From the NCBI GenBank assembly GCA_036674765.1, contig JARVKI010000017.1, positions 310,001-374,000 of the forward strand: 64,000 bases of DNA. The letters are read 5' to 3'. The stretch comes from Seiridium cupressi. Lineage: Eukaryota; Ascomycota; Sordariomycetes; Amphisphaeriales; Sporocadaceae. The notes under the pieces are model-generated. The model saw nothing but the letters and a program-made list of their open reading frames with translations. It was not told where the DNA came from and made no database searches. Positions 11,101 to 21,473 of this stretch are shown piece by piece. Made by a program: the position numbers and the translations under genes. Each line of letters begins with the position of its first letter. Position 1 is the first letter of the stretch.

Positions 11101-14093
11101 TGTGTTTCGAGCGTGTTGTATGGAAGCCTAGCATGGTTCTCGCCAGCGGGATTGACTAGACGCTCGAATAAAGATACGTCAAGGGAGTACAGAGCACCAC
11201 GAGGATTGGTACTTTGTAGTTCATAATTCTGTATCTGTGGCCTTAGTTGCTGATGGTCTCCAATTAGAATGGCGTGCTCGACTGAGGGAAGTAACGCGGT
11301 CAAAGTGTGTGCTTCAAGTACTTCACCCGCCTCCTCGCATAGCATGACCTTAGATCTCACGCGGCGAAGTAGGTTCAAGTTTTTCGCCAAGCCGGTTGTG
11401 GTGACGCCAACAATATCTGATTGGGAGAGACAACGTAGATCTACATCCTGACGCACAATATCTCGACGGTCTTTTGCTCGAAGATAGGTTTTGTAACCAT
11501 GCACAATTCTTGAGACGATCGGGTCGCGGATGCTTCGAAGCCAGTGAGTATATAGGCGGGCGCGTTCGGCCCGAGACGTGGCCCAGAGCGGAGTCTCATT
11601 CAGAACATCAATTGGACGGGGTTCAGAGCCGTTCGTCGTACCTCCTCGTCGCCACTGATCGACAATCTGTTCTGGTCTTCGCTGTACTTGTGTAAATCCG
11701 TCTTCGTCTTCCCCAAATAGACTGTTATGCTGGGCAGGTGCATGAATCAAGAGGTAATCCTGAATCGCTCGTTCACTTTGGCTGACCTGTAGTTTCCTGA
11801 TGTCTGCTGTCATCTCCCCGACACAACGTTCCAATTCCTTTTCGGTCTGCCATAGTGAAGACTTCTCGGTCTTGGTCCGTTCCGCTGTGCTAGCAACAAC
11901 TCGGAGATTTAGCGTTTCCAAAACATCGGATTTCGACCTAGACCCCATTCGAATGATCTGCCTTACCCCATCTTTGTGTAAGTGCTCGAGTAACTGATCC
12001 AAGGCATGGTTCGTATAGCAGACACAAAGTATGGGACCAATGTTTGCGCGCCTCTTGTTGTCAAGCAGCACTTTGATGACTTTCTCACCCGTAAAACTCT
12101 TTCCCGTGCCGGGCGGTCCCTGTGTTAGTGCGAGAGATCTCGTGAGCGTGTCGATGAGGGCACGAGATTGGGTTTCATCTAGTAGCGTATGTTCTGCCAG
12201 GACCTGTGGGCTTAGAGGCTCCTGGACCGAAGTTTTCAACGACGAATTATCGTTTGTAAGGCAACTGAGGTCGAACACAAAGCCTGGGGAGGCCGCATAG
12301 AGCGGTGGGGGAACCTCGGCCAGACCAGTCGTGGTAGTGTGTTCATGTGCAACAAGCTCAGTGAAGGGAAGGTCCGGCTTCTGTGACATTCGTTGTAGAG
12401 CTTGCAGCGTGTGTTGGAAAGCAGGCAGAAGAACTCCTGGAAATTCCACCAAGGTTCGCTGCTGGCGACGGTTGATCTCACGATACCAGCGAAGTGCTTG
12501 CACGATGTTTGAGTCTGCTGTCTCGGCAATATGTAGTTGTACATACGCGAAGTCAGCGTGGCCTGCTAACGACGGCTTTTCTTTCCGATCCACCAATTCG
12601 TTGCCTGCTTCCTTCCCGCGAGGGTTGCGGTCCAGATCTGGGGATACGACAGTCGCTGCGCCAATAACGCAGAAGAGAACAGAGCGTTCCGAGATGGCAC
12701 AAACGAGCCCACCGGGTTGTAGACGCTTAGTTTGCGTCCACCAATCTTGAAGCTTTTGCCGGCCTTGCCCAGCTAAGGGCTGGCGAAATTTCACTAGAAG
12801 CCCTAAGCCATGATTCTTATCGACATTGATCTCTTGTACCGTGGCTTGCTGGTAGGTATATGTTCTGAGGTCGTTTTTGCCAGTACGTGTCTGGCTATGA
12901 CTAGAATCTTGCAAATATTCAAGCTGCGCACGAACCGCATCTCTCAGTTGGCCCACTGTATCCTCTCGTAACAAACGAAATTCTCGGTCAAGTCGGCCGC
13001 GGATTCCAGGAATATGGAAATGGGAGATGTCGTTTGTAGGAAGGTACTCGGCGCGAGGTGATGAAATCTCTTCCTGCGTTGGCAATATGCTGATTTTAGA
13101 GATATCGGCATGATCGTTGTCGTGGCGCGGCCCGTCAGCAGAAAGTTGGCCTGGAAGATCCCGACGCATTACAAACTCGGCGCGGTCGGTTGACGATCGT
13201 TGCCCCAAATTCGTTGTCGGAAGTTGCTCTCCAATTCCGAGACGCCGCTGGATATACTGCAAATACTTGCGAGCTTGTGGTTTGGGAAATTCATTGCTTG
13301 AATCACCAGACGCTGCGATGAATGCGTCGAAGCGCTGAGCGATCTCTTGAAAGTGCTCATTCACGATGTTCGTCACTGTGCAATCTATCATCTGGCTGAG
13401 AACAGCCAGACAAAGCTCAGCGGCGGTCAAGGGCGACTCATCAACATCGCCTAGAGGCAAAGATTGCCAATTGGTGAGTAGGCCTGTAGCGAAGTCGAAT
13501 ACAATTTTCATCCTGCGACCTCCTATTCCCTGAAGATAGTTGTAAATGGTGGCCACTTCTTGCTCCAACACGGCAGAGTCGATGACTCTAGGGTGAATCA
13601 AGATTTGGAAGAGCGGTTTCATTTGTTCCAGCCATATTTCAACCTTGAGAATGTTAACAGCTGCGCCGGGTATATGATGTTCTGCGAGTGCTCGGATGAA
13701 TGCGAGTCCGTCTTCTTTGGCCATGTAACGAATAGTTTCCTGAGAAGCGCCTGCATCACCACGCATCAGCTCAAGGCTTGTGCTGAAGAAGCGGTTGCAC
13801 TTCTCTCGTGGCTGGAACGAAGCATTGTTTGGGAGGTGAAGAAGGCGTTTCCATTCGCGAAGGCGATCCTCTCTTGCCTCGTCAACATTTCCGCTCGACG
13901 TCGAGGTATGTTGCGATGACCCCTGCTGCCGAGATGAGGTGCTCCCGGAAATGTTATTACGCGGAAACTGTGGGCTTCCCACGGCTAAACGATCATGAGA
14001 GAATTTACACTCCGCGCCGAAGTTGCACCTGTTCCGTAGAAAGTGGTGACAGACCCTTCTTGGGTTGCGGTTGTCTCGATAGGCTGTACTCAT
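8163..14093 (-). CDS. ZNFX1-type NF-X1 zinc-finger helicase
   Basis: Uninterrupted frame of 1976 codons from the ATG at 14093; the frame is open further to 14315 but the first ATG just before the zinc finger is the natural start. Order of domains: CCCH zinc finger with CX7CX5CX3H spacing (about 14-32); armadillo-like helical region; UvrD/Upf1-type SF1 helicase with GPPGTGKS (about 656), a CEEAGE box (about 916), GDHQQLRPQ (about 945) and VDNFQGEE...VRSN (about 1160); a Cys/His array of NF-X1-type fingers (about 1265-1500); and a C-terminal RZ-type finger, pattern C-x5-H...C...C-x2-C (about 1920-1955). This is the architecture of metazoan ZNFX1 and its fungal relatives, which act in RNA-based silencing, heterochromatin or antiviral responses. 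All helicase motifs look intact. The lack of introns over 5.9 kb is unusual here. Confidence 0.92.
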   Translation of the reverse strand: MSTAYRDNRNPRRVCHHFLRNRCNFGAECKFSHDRLAVGSPQFPRNNISGSTSSRQQGSSQHTSTSSGNVDEAREDRLREWKRLLHLPNNASFQPREKCNRFFSTSLELMRGDAGASQETIRYMAKEDGLAFIRALAEHHIPGAAVNILKVEIWLEQMKPLFQILIHPRVIDSAVLEQEVATIYNYLQGIGGRRMKIVFDFATGLLTNWQSLPLGDVDESPLTAAELCLAVLSQMIDCTVTNIVNEHFQEIAQRFDAFIAASGDSSNEFPKPQARKYLQYIQRRLGIGEQLPTTNLGQRSSTDRAEFVMRRDLPGQLSADGPRHDNDHADISKISILPTQEEISSPRAEYLPTNDISHFHIPGIRGRLDREFRLLREDTVGQLRDAVRAQLEYLQDSSHSQTRTGKNDLRTYTYQQATVQEINVDKNHGLGLLVKFRQPLAGQGRQKLQDWWTQTKRLQPGGLVCAISERSVLFCVIGAATVVSPDLDRNPRGKEAGNELVDRKEKPSLAGHADFAYVQLHIAETADSNIVQALRWYREINRRQQRTLVEFPGVLLPAFQHTLQALQRMSQKPDLPFTELVAHEHTTTTGLAEVPPPLYAASPGFVFDLSCLTNDNSSLKTSVQEPLSPQVLAEHTLLDETQSRALIDTLTRSLALTQGPPGTGKSFTGEKVIKVLLDNKRRANIGPILCVCYTNHALDQLLEHLHKDGVRQIIRMGSRSKSDVLETLNLRVVASTAERTKTEKSSLWQTEKELERCVGEMTADIRKLQVSQSERAIQDYLLIHAPAQHNSLFGEDEDGFTQVQRRPEQIVDQWRRGGTTNGSEPRPIDVLNETPLWATSRAERARLYTHWLRSIRDPIVSRIVHGYKTYLRAKDRRDIVRQDVDLRCLSQSDIVGVTTTGLAKNLNLLRRVRSKVMLCEEAGEVLEAHTLTALLPSVEHAILIGDHQQLRPQIQNYELQSTNPRGALYSLDVSLFERLVNPAGENHARLPYNTLETQRRMHPQISELIRSTLYPSLEDGEPVMGYPMVVGMKKRLFWLHHSFPEDKALQLDPSTTSHTNSFELRMTVALVQHLVRQGSYGPDDIAVITPYLGQLHKLRHLMERMFEISVGDRDLEELDALEANKMGEDSAHGQPAKTTAKTTLLKSIRLATVDNFQGEEAKVVVISLVRSNEQSKCGFLSTPNRINVLLSRAQHGMYLIGNSKTYARVPMWAKVLTIMEENQSLGTQLELQCPRHPDAPMMVSEPDHFLQFAPEGGCMLSCDRRLSCGHSCINRCHSEILHNAVKCLEPCPRPKKGCDHPCRLPCSDQCEAKCREVLENIDLTLPCGHNLHKAYCWQAQDPSLVYCQVKVQKTVPGCGHVVLVPCHIDVDSKNYKCHAVCSDPQLCGHACRGVCYQCKEKVDGKITKVNHGICSQPCGRNYTTCRHACAKTCHGEEKCPPCPAPCEVHCSHSKCSKQCHEPCSPCAEQVCASKCPHTHCTMPCAAPCDWVPCSKRCEKILSCGHRCPSICGEKCPEIDYCQVCCSTDVKETMVDFIMALQYADIDLDEEPCIFPDCGHMVTKSSMDGIMDMKAHYLMSDNDEPIAVACNSEPFSMDEVKVCPTCRGSLRNVARYGRIVRRAMLDEATKKFISWSHEEYLKLARCLMDLQKELEKTPFHPGNQQERRPAKLVVAKNERLKQLHLVRSGVGSGRYKALLKLWHHISEFVSMVKKEEQPFQRVADFVQHAARQKRANGGTFNFDEGVIQSKGHLQGLALWLKCEAIIFADFMKIPKEPRHKLLESKLDLSKQMADCQELIKLASSANIPRQEVEGHLYFAQFCALTRVLIPEPTPLVADDQDQQDEDTARERLKTDGLAHVEAARTLFESYPSTRVLEPEIQATETMLHDDTFYSPISADEMKAVYEAMTTEFRGTGHWYTCENGHPFTVGECGMPMQQARCPECNRPVGGRNHQAAAGVRHATEIERLARGVGDMNI

Positions 14094-15704
14094 CTTGTGG
14101 AGCGTGGAGGTAGAAGAACTCTTTAAGTTTAACTGATACACAGAGAATTTTGAGCTGATGAGATGGGAATGAATTGGAGTGAGAAGCCAGTCAGACTGTG
14201 TTGTTTTGAGGAAGTGGTTTTGGTGGCCAAAAGATGTTGCGAAATCCCAGAGATGTTGTGTTGGCAAACAGATGGGCCTCCCGCATCTCAATACGGCCTT
14301 ACCGCCCGCCTGCAAGCAGCTCTATATTCTGTGATTCGCGGACAATGACCTGTTGGCCATTCGATTCCAGTGGCTGCATTTGCTTTTGCCGTTGGTTCGA
14401 GAGGCTGCCTTATCAAGTACTTCCTAACAGGGGTCTAGACAGGCTGGGTAAAGGTAGAATCGGGAAATGGAATATCGTGGTCCACATAATGGTATAGTTT
14501 AATCAGCATCTATAAAAGCCTCGTCCAAAGCCACCCTTGGTATCAAATTGCTTATTGCAGCCAACAAAATTATTCTCATGTCTGATTCACGTTGTCTGGC
14601 GAACTTAGGCGCCCATTGGGCTCGAGAGGGTTGAACCCATGGTTTTTGGGTGGTAGCCCATGAAAGCATACATGTATCTAATGTGGCACAAGACTATGGT
14701 GCGGCTGAACGTCACGCAAAGCCCAGAAAGTTCCTCAGCCTCACAACTGCCTCGCTTACGAGAATCTCGTAGAATAGTGGGATTTAACTAAATCTCCTGA
14801 TAGTCTTGGTTCAAGGCATATTGATGAACGCACAGACCACGTGGGGTGGATCAGTGGGGTTCTTAGTCTTAGGCCTTCACGGCAGCAGAGGGGAGCTTCC
14901 TTCTCCCTTCATCATCATCCTCACGGAGGACCTCAATATACGGATTTCTCCCCATATTGCCGTCCATCACATATTGACCGAGTGTTGGACTCAAAACGCG
15001 GCCTGTTAGTAGGCCGAATTCACGGGGGTGCTATGGCTGTGCCTACTGAGTCAGTCGGCCAAGCGAGCATGGCGGCAAAGGGCATTGACGCAGTTAGCGG
15101 CCATGGCCGGAGACCTTTTTCGACTTGCAAGCTTCATGTTGGTTCGAACTCTGCACTGCCATTAATAGATTGGCCATTGCCCATTTGGATTCAAATGCTC
15201 CGTCCTTGACTCTCCTTCGCGATTGCTGCTGCGATGTTGGTAATCCATCGTTTGACTTTACGGAGCCACGGAGACAAGTGGTTTGGGTCTAATGCTAATC
15301 ACTGCGGCCAAGAATGCACAAGCCAGCATCGTGCGCTAATCCGGATTCGGCTTCCCGCTGCCATGTTGCTGCTGCCTGAGGCAGTCCCAGTCGGGTGCAA
15401 AGTGGTTTCCCAAAGTATCTCGCCATGATCCACCCGCCGTGGTTGTCATCCGCCGTGCACCCGTCGTTCGGTCTTCGCCGCTTGAGTAGTAAGACCCTTG
15501 AAGATTGTACCGTGTTAGGATACCACTCACACATTCCTCAGCTATAAGATTGCTACACCCAACCCTAGATAGGACTTCAAAACCAAGATACTACAACCCT
15601 GTATTACTTTTCAAATTGTCTGATTTCCTCAGAGGACATTACAAATTATCAAATCATACTATCGACTGCAACAATCGTATTTTGAACACTTCAGATCAAT
15701 CACC
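14094..15704. other. 1.6-kb divergent intergenic region
   Basis: Separates the ZNFX1-like gene (minus) from the cysteine-repeat gene (plus). It holds both promoters. Open stretches at 14806-15009 and 14841-15209 show no domain. No tRNA or repeat was accepted. Confidence 0.5.
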
Positions 15705-17445
15705 ATGTCGGAACGCTCACCGGAGCTGTCTCCTTGGGAGGATATGGGACCCGATTCGGATGACGAGCAGTTCTACCTCTCAGAAAAATCGAACGAGACA
15801 GGAGATGACTCTGAAGACTATTGGCATTGGGTCGAACCAAACCGTAACAGCTCCGCCACGCAGATTGCCACGTCCTCTGCCCGTCCCCTTCAGCGTCAAA
15901 AATGTAGCCATCTGCTTGGAAAGGGCTGTTCGCTCAAGGCCTCGGGACAATGTTGCGAATGCTCCGACGAACGGCCCGTGACTGATGATGGCCTGTATTC
16001 TATGTACGTCGATGGCCAAGGATGGGTCACCGGAGCCACTCGCTGGGCGTATTACTGCCCCAGTTGCAAAGATCACCAGGAAACCGCCATCCTCAACCAG
16101 CTCATGGAAAAGCTGCAGAAAATTGCGGCAGAACGTCGGGCTGAGAGAGAAGAGTTCGCCAAGTCTCAATGCGAACACTGGTTAGAACGCGGATGCTCCA
16201 TTACCAACACTGGGAAGTGCTGTGCGTGCTCGGATCTTCGTCCAGGCTCCAGGTCTCAGCCTTACCCTGCTTACATAGATGGCAAAGGTTGGGTTGCTGA
16301 AGTTACGAGATGGGCATACTACTGGTAAGTACTTTTTTTCCTCTCCAGGTTTCCCCGAGTCTTTCGGTGGCAACTAGTTCTCTGTTTTCCCGAGAGAATA
16401 CTATGTTTCGATGTCATATACCTAGAGTGTACGGCTAACTTCAAATCTCATTAGCCCAGGCTGTAAAAAGTACGAGTCTTATATTAGGCCGATCTCGCAA
16501 GATAATGTCGTCGGTAGCCAAGCCCCAGCCAACACAGCTATCTTGACCAAGGACGATGAAGCCCAATGCTTCCAGTCTACAACTATATTGGATGTTCAAG
16601 CTGACACCCGTTGCCCTCACATGATACAACGAAGATGTTCCATGACTTCAACTGCTGGAAACTGTTGCGCGTGTGCAGACCAACGGCCTCAATCTGATAC
16701 AGGACTGTATGCAACGTACATTGACGGCAGGGGATGGGTCGAAGGGGCAACACGATGGGCGGGTTATTGTCCAAACTGCCAGCAAGCCTATCGTCGCTTT
16801 TCTGTTACAATGCGCCGCTCCGCTCTGAGGAAACCTAGCCAGGCGCATATGCAGCGCCGTATTCAAGCTGAAGAACAGGCCGCACCATCCGAGGAGTCTT
16901 GTGAGCATTGGCAGGCAAGAGAGTGTTCGATGACAAGTAACCCAAAGCGCTGTTGCTCTTGTTCGGACAAAAGACCTGACGCTCCATCGTACTCCAGTAA
17001 GTAATTTTCCGTGCTATTTCATGGCCTTTTACGGCTTCTCCCATGAGCAAAAGTTTCTCTGATCAAGTCCTTCTGCTCTTTTAATACGAGCTTCAACTCC
17101 CGAGGATTCGCCAGGAACATTGGAAGAAAACTGGCTGACCTGGGATGTTTTAGTGTATGTCGATGGCAAGGGCTGGAGTATGGGTGCTACACGATGGGCC
17201 TACTACTGCCCGGGTTGCCGAAGTAAGTGATGTGTTCATCAGCTCCTGGGGTGTTTGAAATTCTCTTCCCGCGGTACGCTAACGTTTATTCAGACCATCA
17301 TGAGTTATCAGAGCACCGATCCCACGCACAAAGGAAGCAGGACCGCCCTGTAGGTCTCGACCGGACTAAGGGGGCTCCGAGACCCCGTAACAGGCGTGCT
17401 CGGCGAGCTCTCGCAAGGATGTCGGGGTGGTTTGGACCCGGTTAA
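15705..17445 (+). CDS. protein with four tandem Cys/His modules, novel
   Basis: 460-aa protein from exons 15705-16324, 16455-16996, 17154-17222 and 17294-17445; introns of 130, 157 and 71 nt all have GTAAGT donors, and the frame closes exactly. Residues 1-60 are acidic and Ser-rich. Four modules follow at residues 67-121, 156-210, 260-315 and 356-409. Each reads C-x-H-x5-C-S, then C-C-x-C-[SA]-D-x-R-P, then Y-[IV]-D-G-x-G-W, then T-R-W-A-x-Y-C-P-x-C: seven Cys and one His, enough to bind two metal ions. Modules are joined by charged, helical linkers (AERRAEREE, RRIQAEEQ). The last 45 residues are very basic with Arg pairs. No signal peptide. I do not recognise the module; it resembles zinc-binding folds in general, not a named one. 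Identity between modules is high, so they arose by internal duplication. Module 4 is split by intron 2, and its second half sits on a 69-nt exon. Confidence 0.85.
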
Positions 17446-17952
17446 GAGTTTGGGGGCAAGGGGGTTGCTTTAACATTTTTTACATGGCGAGAAGATTAGC
17501 GAGAATGTCATGTCTTTTAACTAATACCTTGCATTCGTCGTGTAATCGTGACTCCTTGCTACTATTCCTGCGGGTCGCATAATAATTTCTTTACAAAACA
17601 CCAGAGCCCCAAGAGTGTTCAAGTGTCCAGAAAAGCTATGAAAGAGAGCCCCTGGTATCTTGGAAACGTTTCTTCGAAGGAAGGATGCTAATCGCACATC
17701 TCTCTTTTCTTTCCATCCTCTCCATTATCACCCAGTTGCTATCTCCACATTCGCCAGAATACTTGTCAGCGGGTCGGTTCTCCACTAAAAATATGGCAGC
17801 CAGAAATAGCCCTGATCTCCACTATTGCAGTAGCCCGCCAAGCTTTCACCACAATAGCAGAGCATCATCGAGACTTGACCATCTATCGCCCTGAGAATCC
17901 CGTTTCCATAACCAGAGCAAAGCACGCAGCTCACACCGGCGTATTCGACAGC
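17446..17952. other. intergenic, no gene seen
   Basis: 3' flank of the cysteine-repeat gene and left flank of the pre-integrase-like frame. A 69-codon frame at 17685 with a hydrophobic start has no homology that I recognise. Confidence 0.4.
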
Positions 17953-18207
17953 ATGTCAGACACTCAACCCGCCACCGTCGACCAGGAAGTCATGTCCTGG
18001 CTGCGCCTGTGGCACGAGCGCATGGCCCACGCCAACCTGAAAGCCGTCGTCATCCTTGGCCGCCAGGGGGACGCGGGCGAGATCCCTAAGGGTCTGCCTA
18101 AAGGGCCCAGCGAAAATTTCGAGGGGCTCCAGCCGTACATGGACCAGTTCAACTGCGAGAGCTGCAGGCAGATGTATGGGAATCCTTCGGGGCCGGCTTC
18201 TTGGTAG
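17953..18207 (+). CDS. GAG-pre-integrase-like fragment or small gene
   Basis: 84 codons from the ATG at 17953; the frame is open upstream to about 17875 without another ATG. The reading SWLRLWHERMAHANLKAV, then a Gly/Pro-rich stretch, then FNCESCRQMYGNPSG matches the pre-integrase zinc-binding pattern of Ty1/copia polyproteins (W-H-x-R-x-x-H, about 50 residues, C-x2-C then a G-x-P/K end). The integrase, reverse transcriptase and LTRs that should follow are absent within at least 900 bp. So it is either the remnant of a copia element or a domesticated single domain. The frame is intact and ends neatly after the zinc motif, which mildly favours retention. Expression unknown. Confidence 0.55.
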   Translation: MSDTQPATVDQEVMSWLRLWHERMAHANLKAVVILGRQGDAGEIPKGLPKGPSENFEGLQPYMDQFNCESCRQMYGNPSGPASW

Positions 18208-19137
18208 ATTGCCTGTTTCGGTTTGGTCGAGGGCGTCAGATGAGTGGATGGGTGATGTTTGATATTAGAAGAAGAGGGGAATTGAAAACTCGGAGTTATG
18301 ATTTACGACTTGGGCCTGGTCAATGGGCATTCAAGGGTGTTGGTCAGTTGGCAGCAGGTTTGCATCGTGTCATGGTCCTGCCTGGTGTAGTCGGTGGGCC
18401 GCTGGCGTCTACGTCTCGTCTGACGTTTGTCTCGTTGGTGACATCAAGAGAAGAATGATAACCCTCGTCTAGCTTTAGTCTTGTGTAGCATCTCTTATGC
18501 GTGAGAGAGATGATCTTTTTTTTCCCCTTAAGAATCTGTCCTCTCATCTATCAAGGGGAATGCGGGCAGTTGAGATGAGGTTAACAGTAACCACCATAAG
18601 CTATTCGCGATCAGGAGCCAGTTTCTCACAGACATTCACTTGTTAGTGCATATGACGATTATTTAACGAAGATAGCTTGATTGGGACTATTATAATCATT
18701 ATGATCCCATTCAGAAACATTACGAGATAAAGTTTCCCTTACTGGAAAACGTTGTCAATGTACGAGGGCAGCATGGCAGTTTTGATCCTATGTATATTTC
18801 ATCTTCAAATTCCGAATTCCAGACAAGACAAAGAGAACAAAGTACGAGGGACAAGCTATAATGCTTGCTTTACCATCCTTCAATCCTGATACAACCAACC
18901 ACCCAAGACGCCAACCAAGACTATCCCAAACTATGAAACATAGACAAACTTGTGGCATATGCCATCCAAAGAGGTATTGTCGGCGGTCATTCAATGCTAT
19001 GCCGAATGGGTTGAGATGCAGGGCACATGAAGCCCTTTATCTCATGGCACTGGAGCGTGTCTTCATCCTCCGTCCTTGATTGACTAGCCGACTTCAAGTT
19101 TCTGTCGCCTGCGTTCTGCTCGCATCCCGAGCAAGCT
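18208..19137. other. intergenic, no gene seen
   Basis: No open frame over 85 codons and no recognised domain. No LTR-like ends were found around the pre-integrase-like frame. Confidence 0.5.
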
Positions 19138-19819
19138 CTACTTGGTTGTGGTGGTCGTCTTGGGCTTGGCTGCCTTCTTTGCCTTGGTTTCTTCACCCTT
19201 AGCCTTTGCCGTAACCTTGCTCACAGCAGCCTTGGCCTGTAGAGTAAACTTAGTAAAGTGCAGCTCAAGTGATGCCCAACAAAAGCAAGAGGCGGAAGAA
19301 GTAAAAATATGGCCAGTCTATAGTAGACTACTGCGGTTTGCACATCTTGGTGGAAGCGTGCAAAATTGTGAGAGATGCTCCACTCGTTGGTCTCGTGAGC
19401 TCCATAGCGTTTCTTGAAGCTGTGCGCGATACGCGCCAGTTGTGGATTCACCACATCACAAACTGAAAAGAGCGGCCCCTTCTTTCCTGGGCACAAGAAG
19501 ATGCAGAAGTCTGTTGTGACTGGAAAAGCTTCCTTCGCACGGGAAAGAAGTGTATACAGAGGCATGTAGAAACTTCCAAAAAGCAAGACATGAATATGGA
19601 AATATGACCGCGTACCTTGGCACCGGCGCCCTCCTTCTTCGCAGGGGTCTTCTTGGTGACACCGGCAGGCTTCGCGCCCTTCACCTTGGTAGCAGTGGTG
19701 TCCTTGGTGGTTGTGGCCTTGGGCTTCGTGGTCCGCTTGATGGCAGGTTGAGTATCAACGGTCTCGAAGACGCGTGGCTTGGAGTTGCCAGTGGCAGAAC
19801 GGGTTCCTTCGCGTGCCAT
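19138..19819 (-). CDS. small Lys/Ala/Thr-rich basic protein
   Basis: 100-aa protein from exons 19819-19616 and 19236-19138 with a 379-nt GT-AG intron (GTACGC donor, CTACAG acceptor). It starts MAREGTRSATGNSKPRVFET and continues as repeated KPKA, KKTPAKK and AKAKG elements, very like the tails of linker histones but without a globular winged-helix domain. The first 15-20 residues look like a conserved fungal signature. Likely nuclear or nucleic-acid bound by charge; this is inference. Reading into the intron from exon 1 gives a hydrophobic, unlikely tail, which supports splicing. Confidence 0.65.
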
Positions 19820-21473
19820 TTTGTTGAGACTGGGGTTGAAATTGTTGGAACAAACTGCAATGGATTGTTAGTGGGCGATGTAATTTGAGCAGAAATGTGT
19901 GTCAAAAAGTAACGCGACAAATGGTGGTGGTGCGATGCAAAATGCGACAGAATAGAAATGGGACTCGAGCAGTCAGGGTGCGGGCTGCGCAGCGATGCCG
20001 ATTGGGGGGGAAATGGGACGTAAAAGTAGCTCTTTGGAGCTAACGACATGCAAATGACAAGCAATAAACTCGATAATGATGGAAATGACTACTTACCACA
20101 GCTTTGGACGACAATTTCCAGATTCAAAAGGTTGATGTAGGAAGCAAGAGGGCGAAAGGAGGTGGTCAGGATGAGGAGGTGTTGTTGTTGTCTGTCGCGC
20201 ATCCGGCCATAGACGAGACGTCGCAGCTCCCCCATGATCCATCGCACCGCACCCAGGTCGCTATCAGCCTTTGCCTTGCCAATGCCCATGACCGGCCTGC
20301 GAAATCATGGCCAACTTCCGGGGGAAAATCAAGAGGCTGGGGCGGTCGACTGCACATGACAGCGGCGCACCCATTCGCAGCGTTGCCCTCTGGTAAACAT
20401 TGAAAGAGCCGTTCGCTCGCCCGCCATTACCTGGCCTCGGCGGTGCTCCCAGCACAGCGCTATCGTGGCTACCCTCCATCTCGCGCAATTTCGGTTGATA
20501 TAACGCCCGCTAAGGTCTATCCGCTGAGTGGCAGATGCTACTGGCTCACTGACCGCTGCCGCGCGCCTCCTTTCATCGAATAAAACAGATGATAAGAGCC
20601 GTCAGTCAGGGTTTGAGGTTGCGGGCATGATCATCACCCATCGCCCATCCTCAACGTTCTAGGCATGTCGATCGGCCTCGCTTTTTCTGAAGCTCCCCGA
20701 CTCCAGGCTCTTCCTCAGCGCAACGTGCCAAATTGGTGTCGCTGCAGATTCGGCCTTGAATTCAGTGGCACAAGTGTCGAGTCCCTTTCATTGCTAGCAA
20801 TTGCCAAGTGGCCCGTCGACTGACTCAGTGTCTTGCGCCCATTGGAGTGTCGGCATCGACCTTGCATCTGGATCAATCTGGCCACTCTGCATTCTCCTGT
20901 CATGGCGTCGGAAGAACGAAGCATGATAAGAAGTTTGTTGCTGGTTGGAGACTACTGTAGCCATACTTTGAAATGCAATTCTCGGGGACGTTTCAGCAGC
21001 AGCTGTCAAGGCAATTCAACGCCACAACGTGTCAGTGGAGGCAGTACATGGTGAAGCCAGCGGCTCGCCCCGACCCCGCACTAACCAGGGTCACGCTGGC
21101 TTCTGCACGTTGAAGCCATTCACACCTTATCATCAGTGGCATTTATCACATGTGCTTCAAGAATCGTGGGTTGACTTCATGTTTCCAGTCCAACCACAGT
21201 CTTGAATCCAGATTGGCCATTAATTATGTATGCACTACATGGTCGATTCTACCTAGGCAAACCGAGCTTGTACTTGAGACTGACATTTTAGATAAACCAG
21301 AACATCGTTGAGAGAACATTCATTAGCGTGCGCCAGCTAGACCTGCGGGAACGCGCCCACTAAACAGGCTGAAACTGAATACAAGAACCTCATTGGATAC
21401 ATCAGACCATTTCCAATGGCATGACGCCCTGCCAAGCTGCGAACGTGAGATTTCGACTATAAAGGCTGATTTA
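19820..21473. other. 1.65-kb gene-poor stretch
   Basis: 5' region of the basic-protein gene and 3' region of the GFA gene. No recognised domain; the several 60-100 codon frames have no coding character. Confidence 0.5.

Noticed and set aside
14620..14660. GGTTCAACCC on the minus strand, like a tRNA T-loop
   Set aside because: The would-be T-stem arms do not pair.
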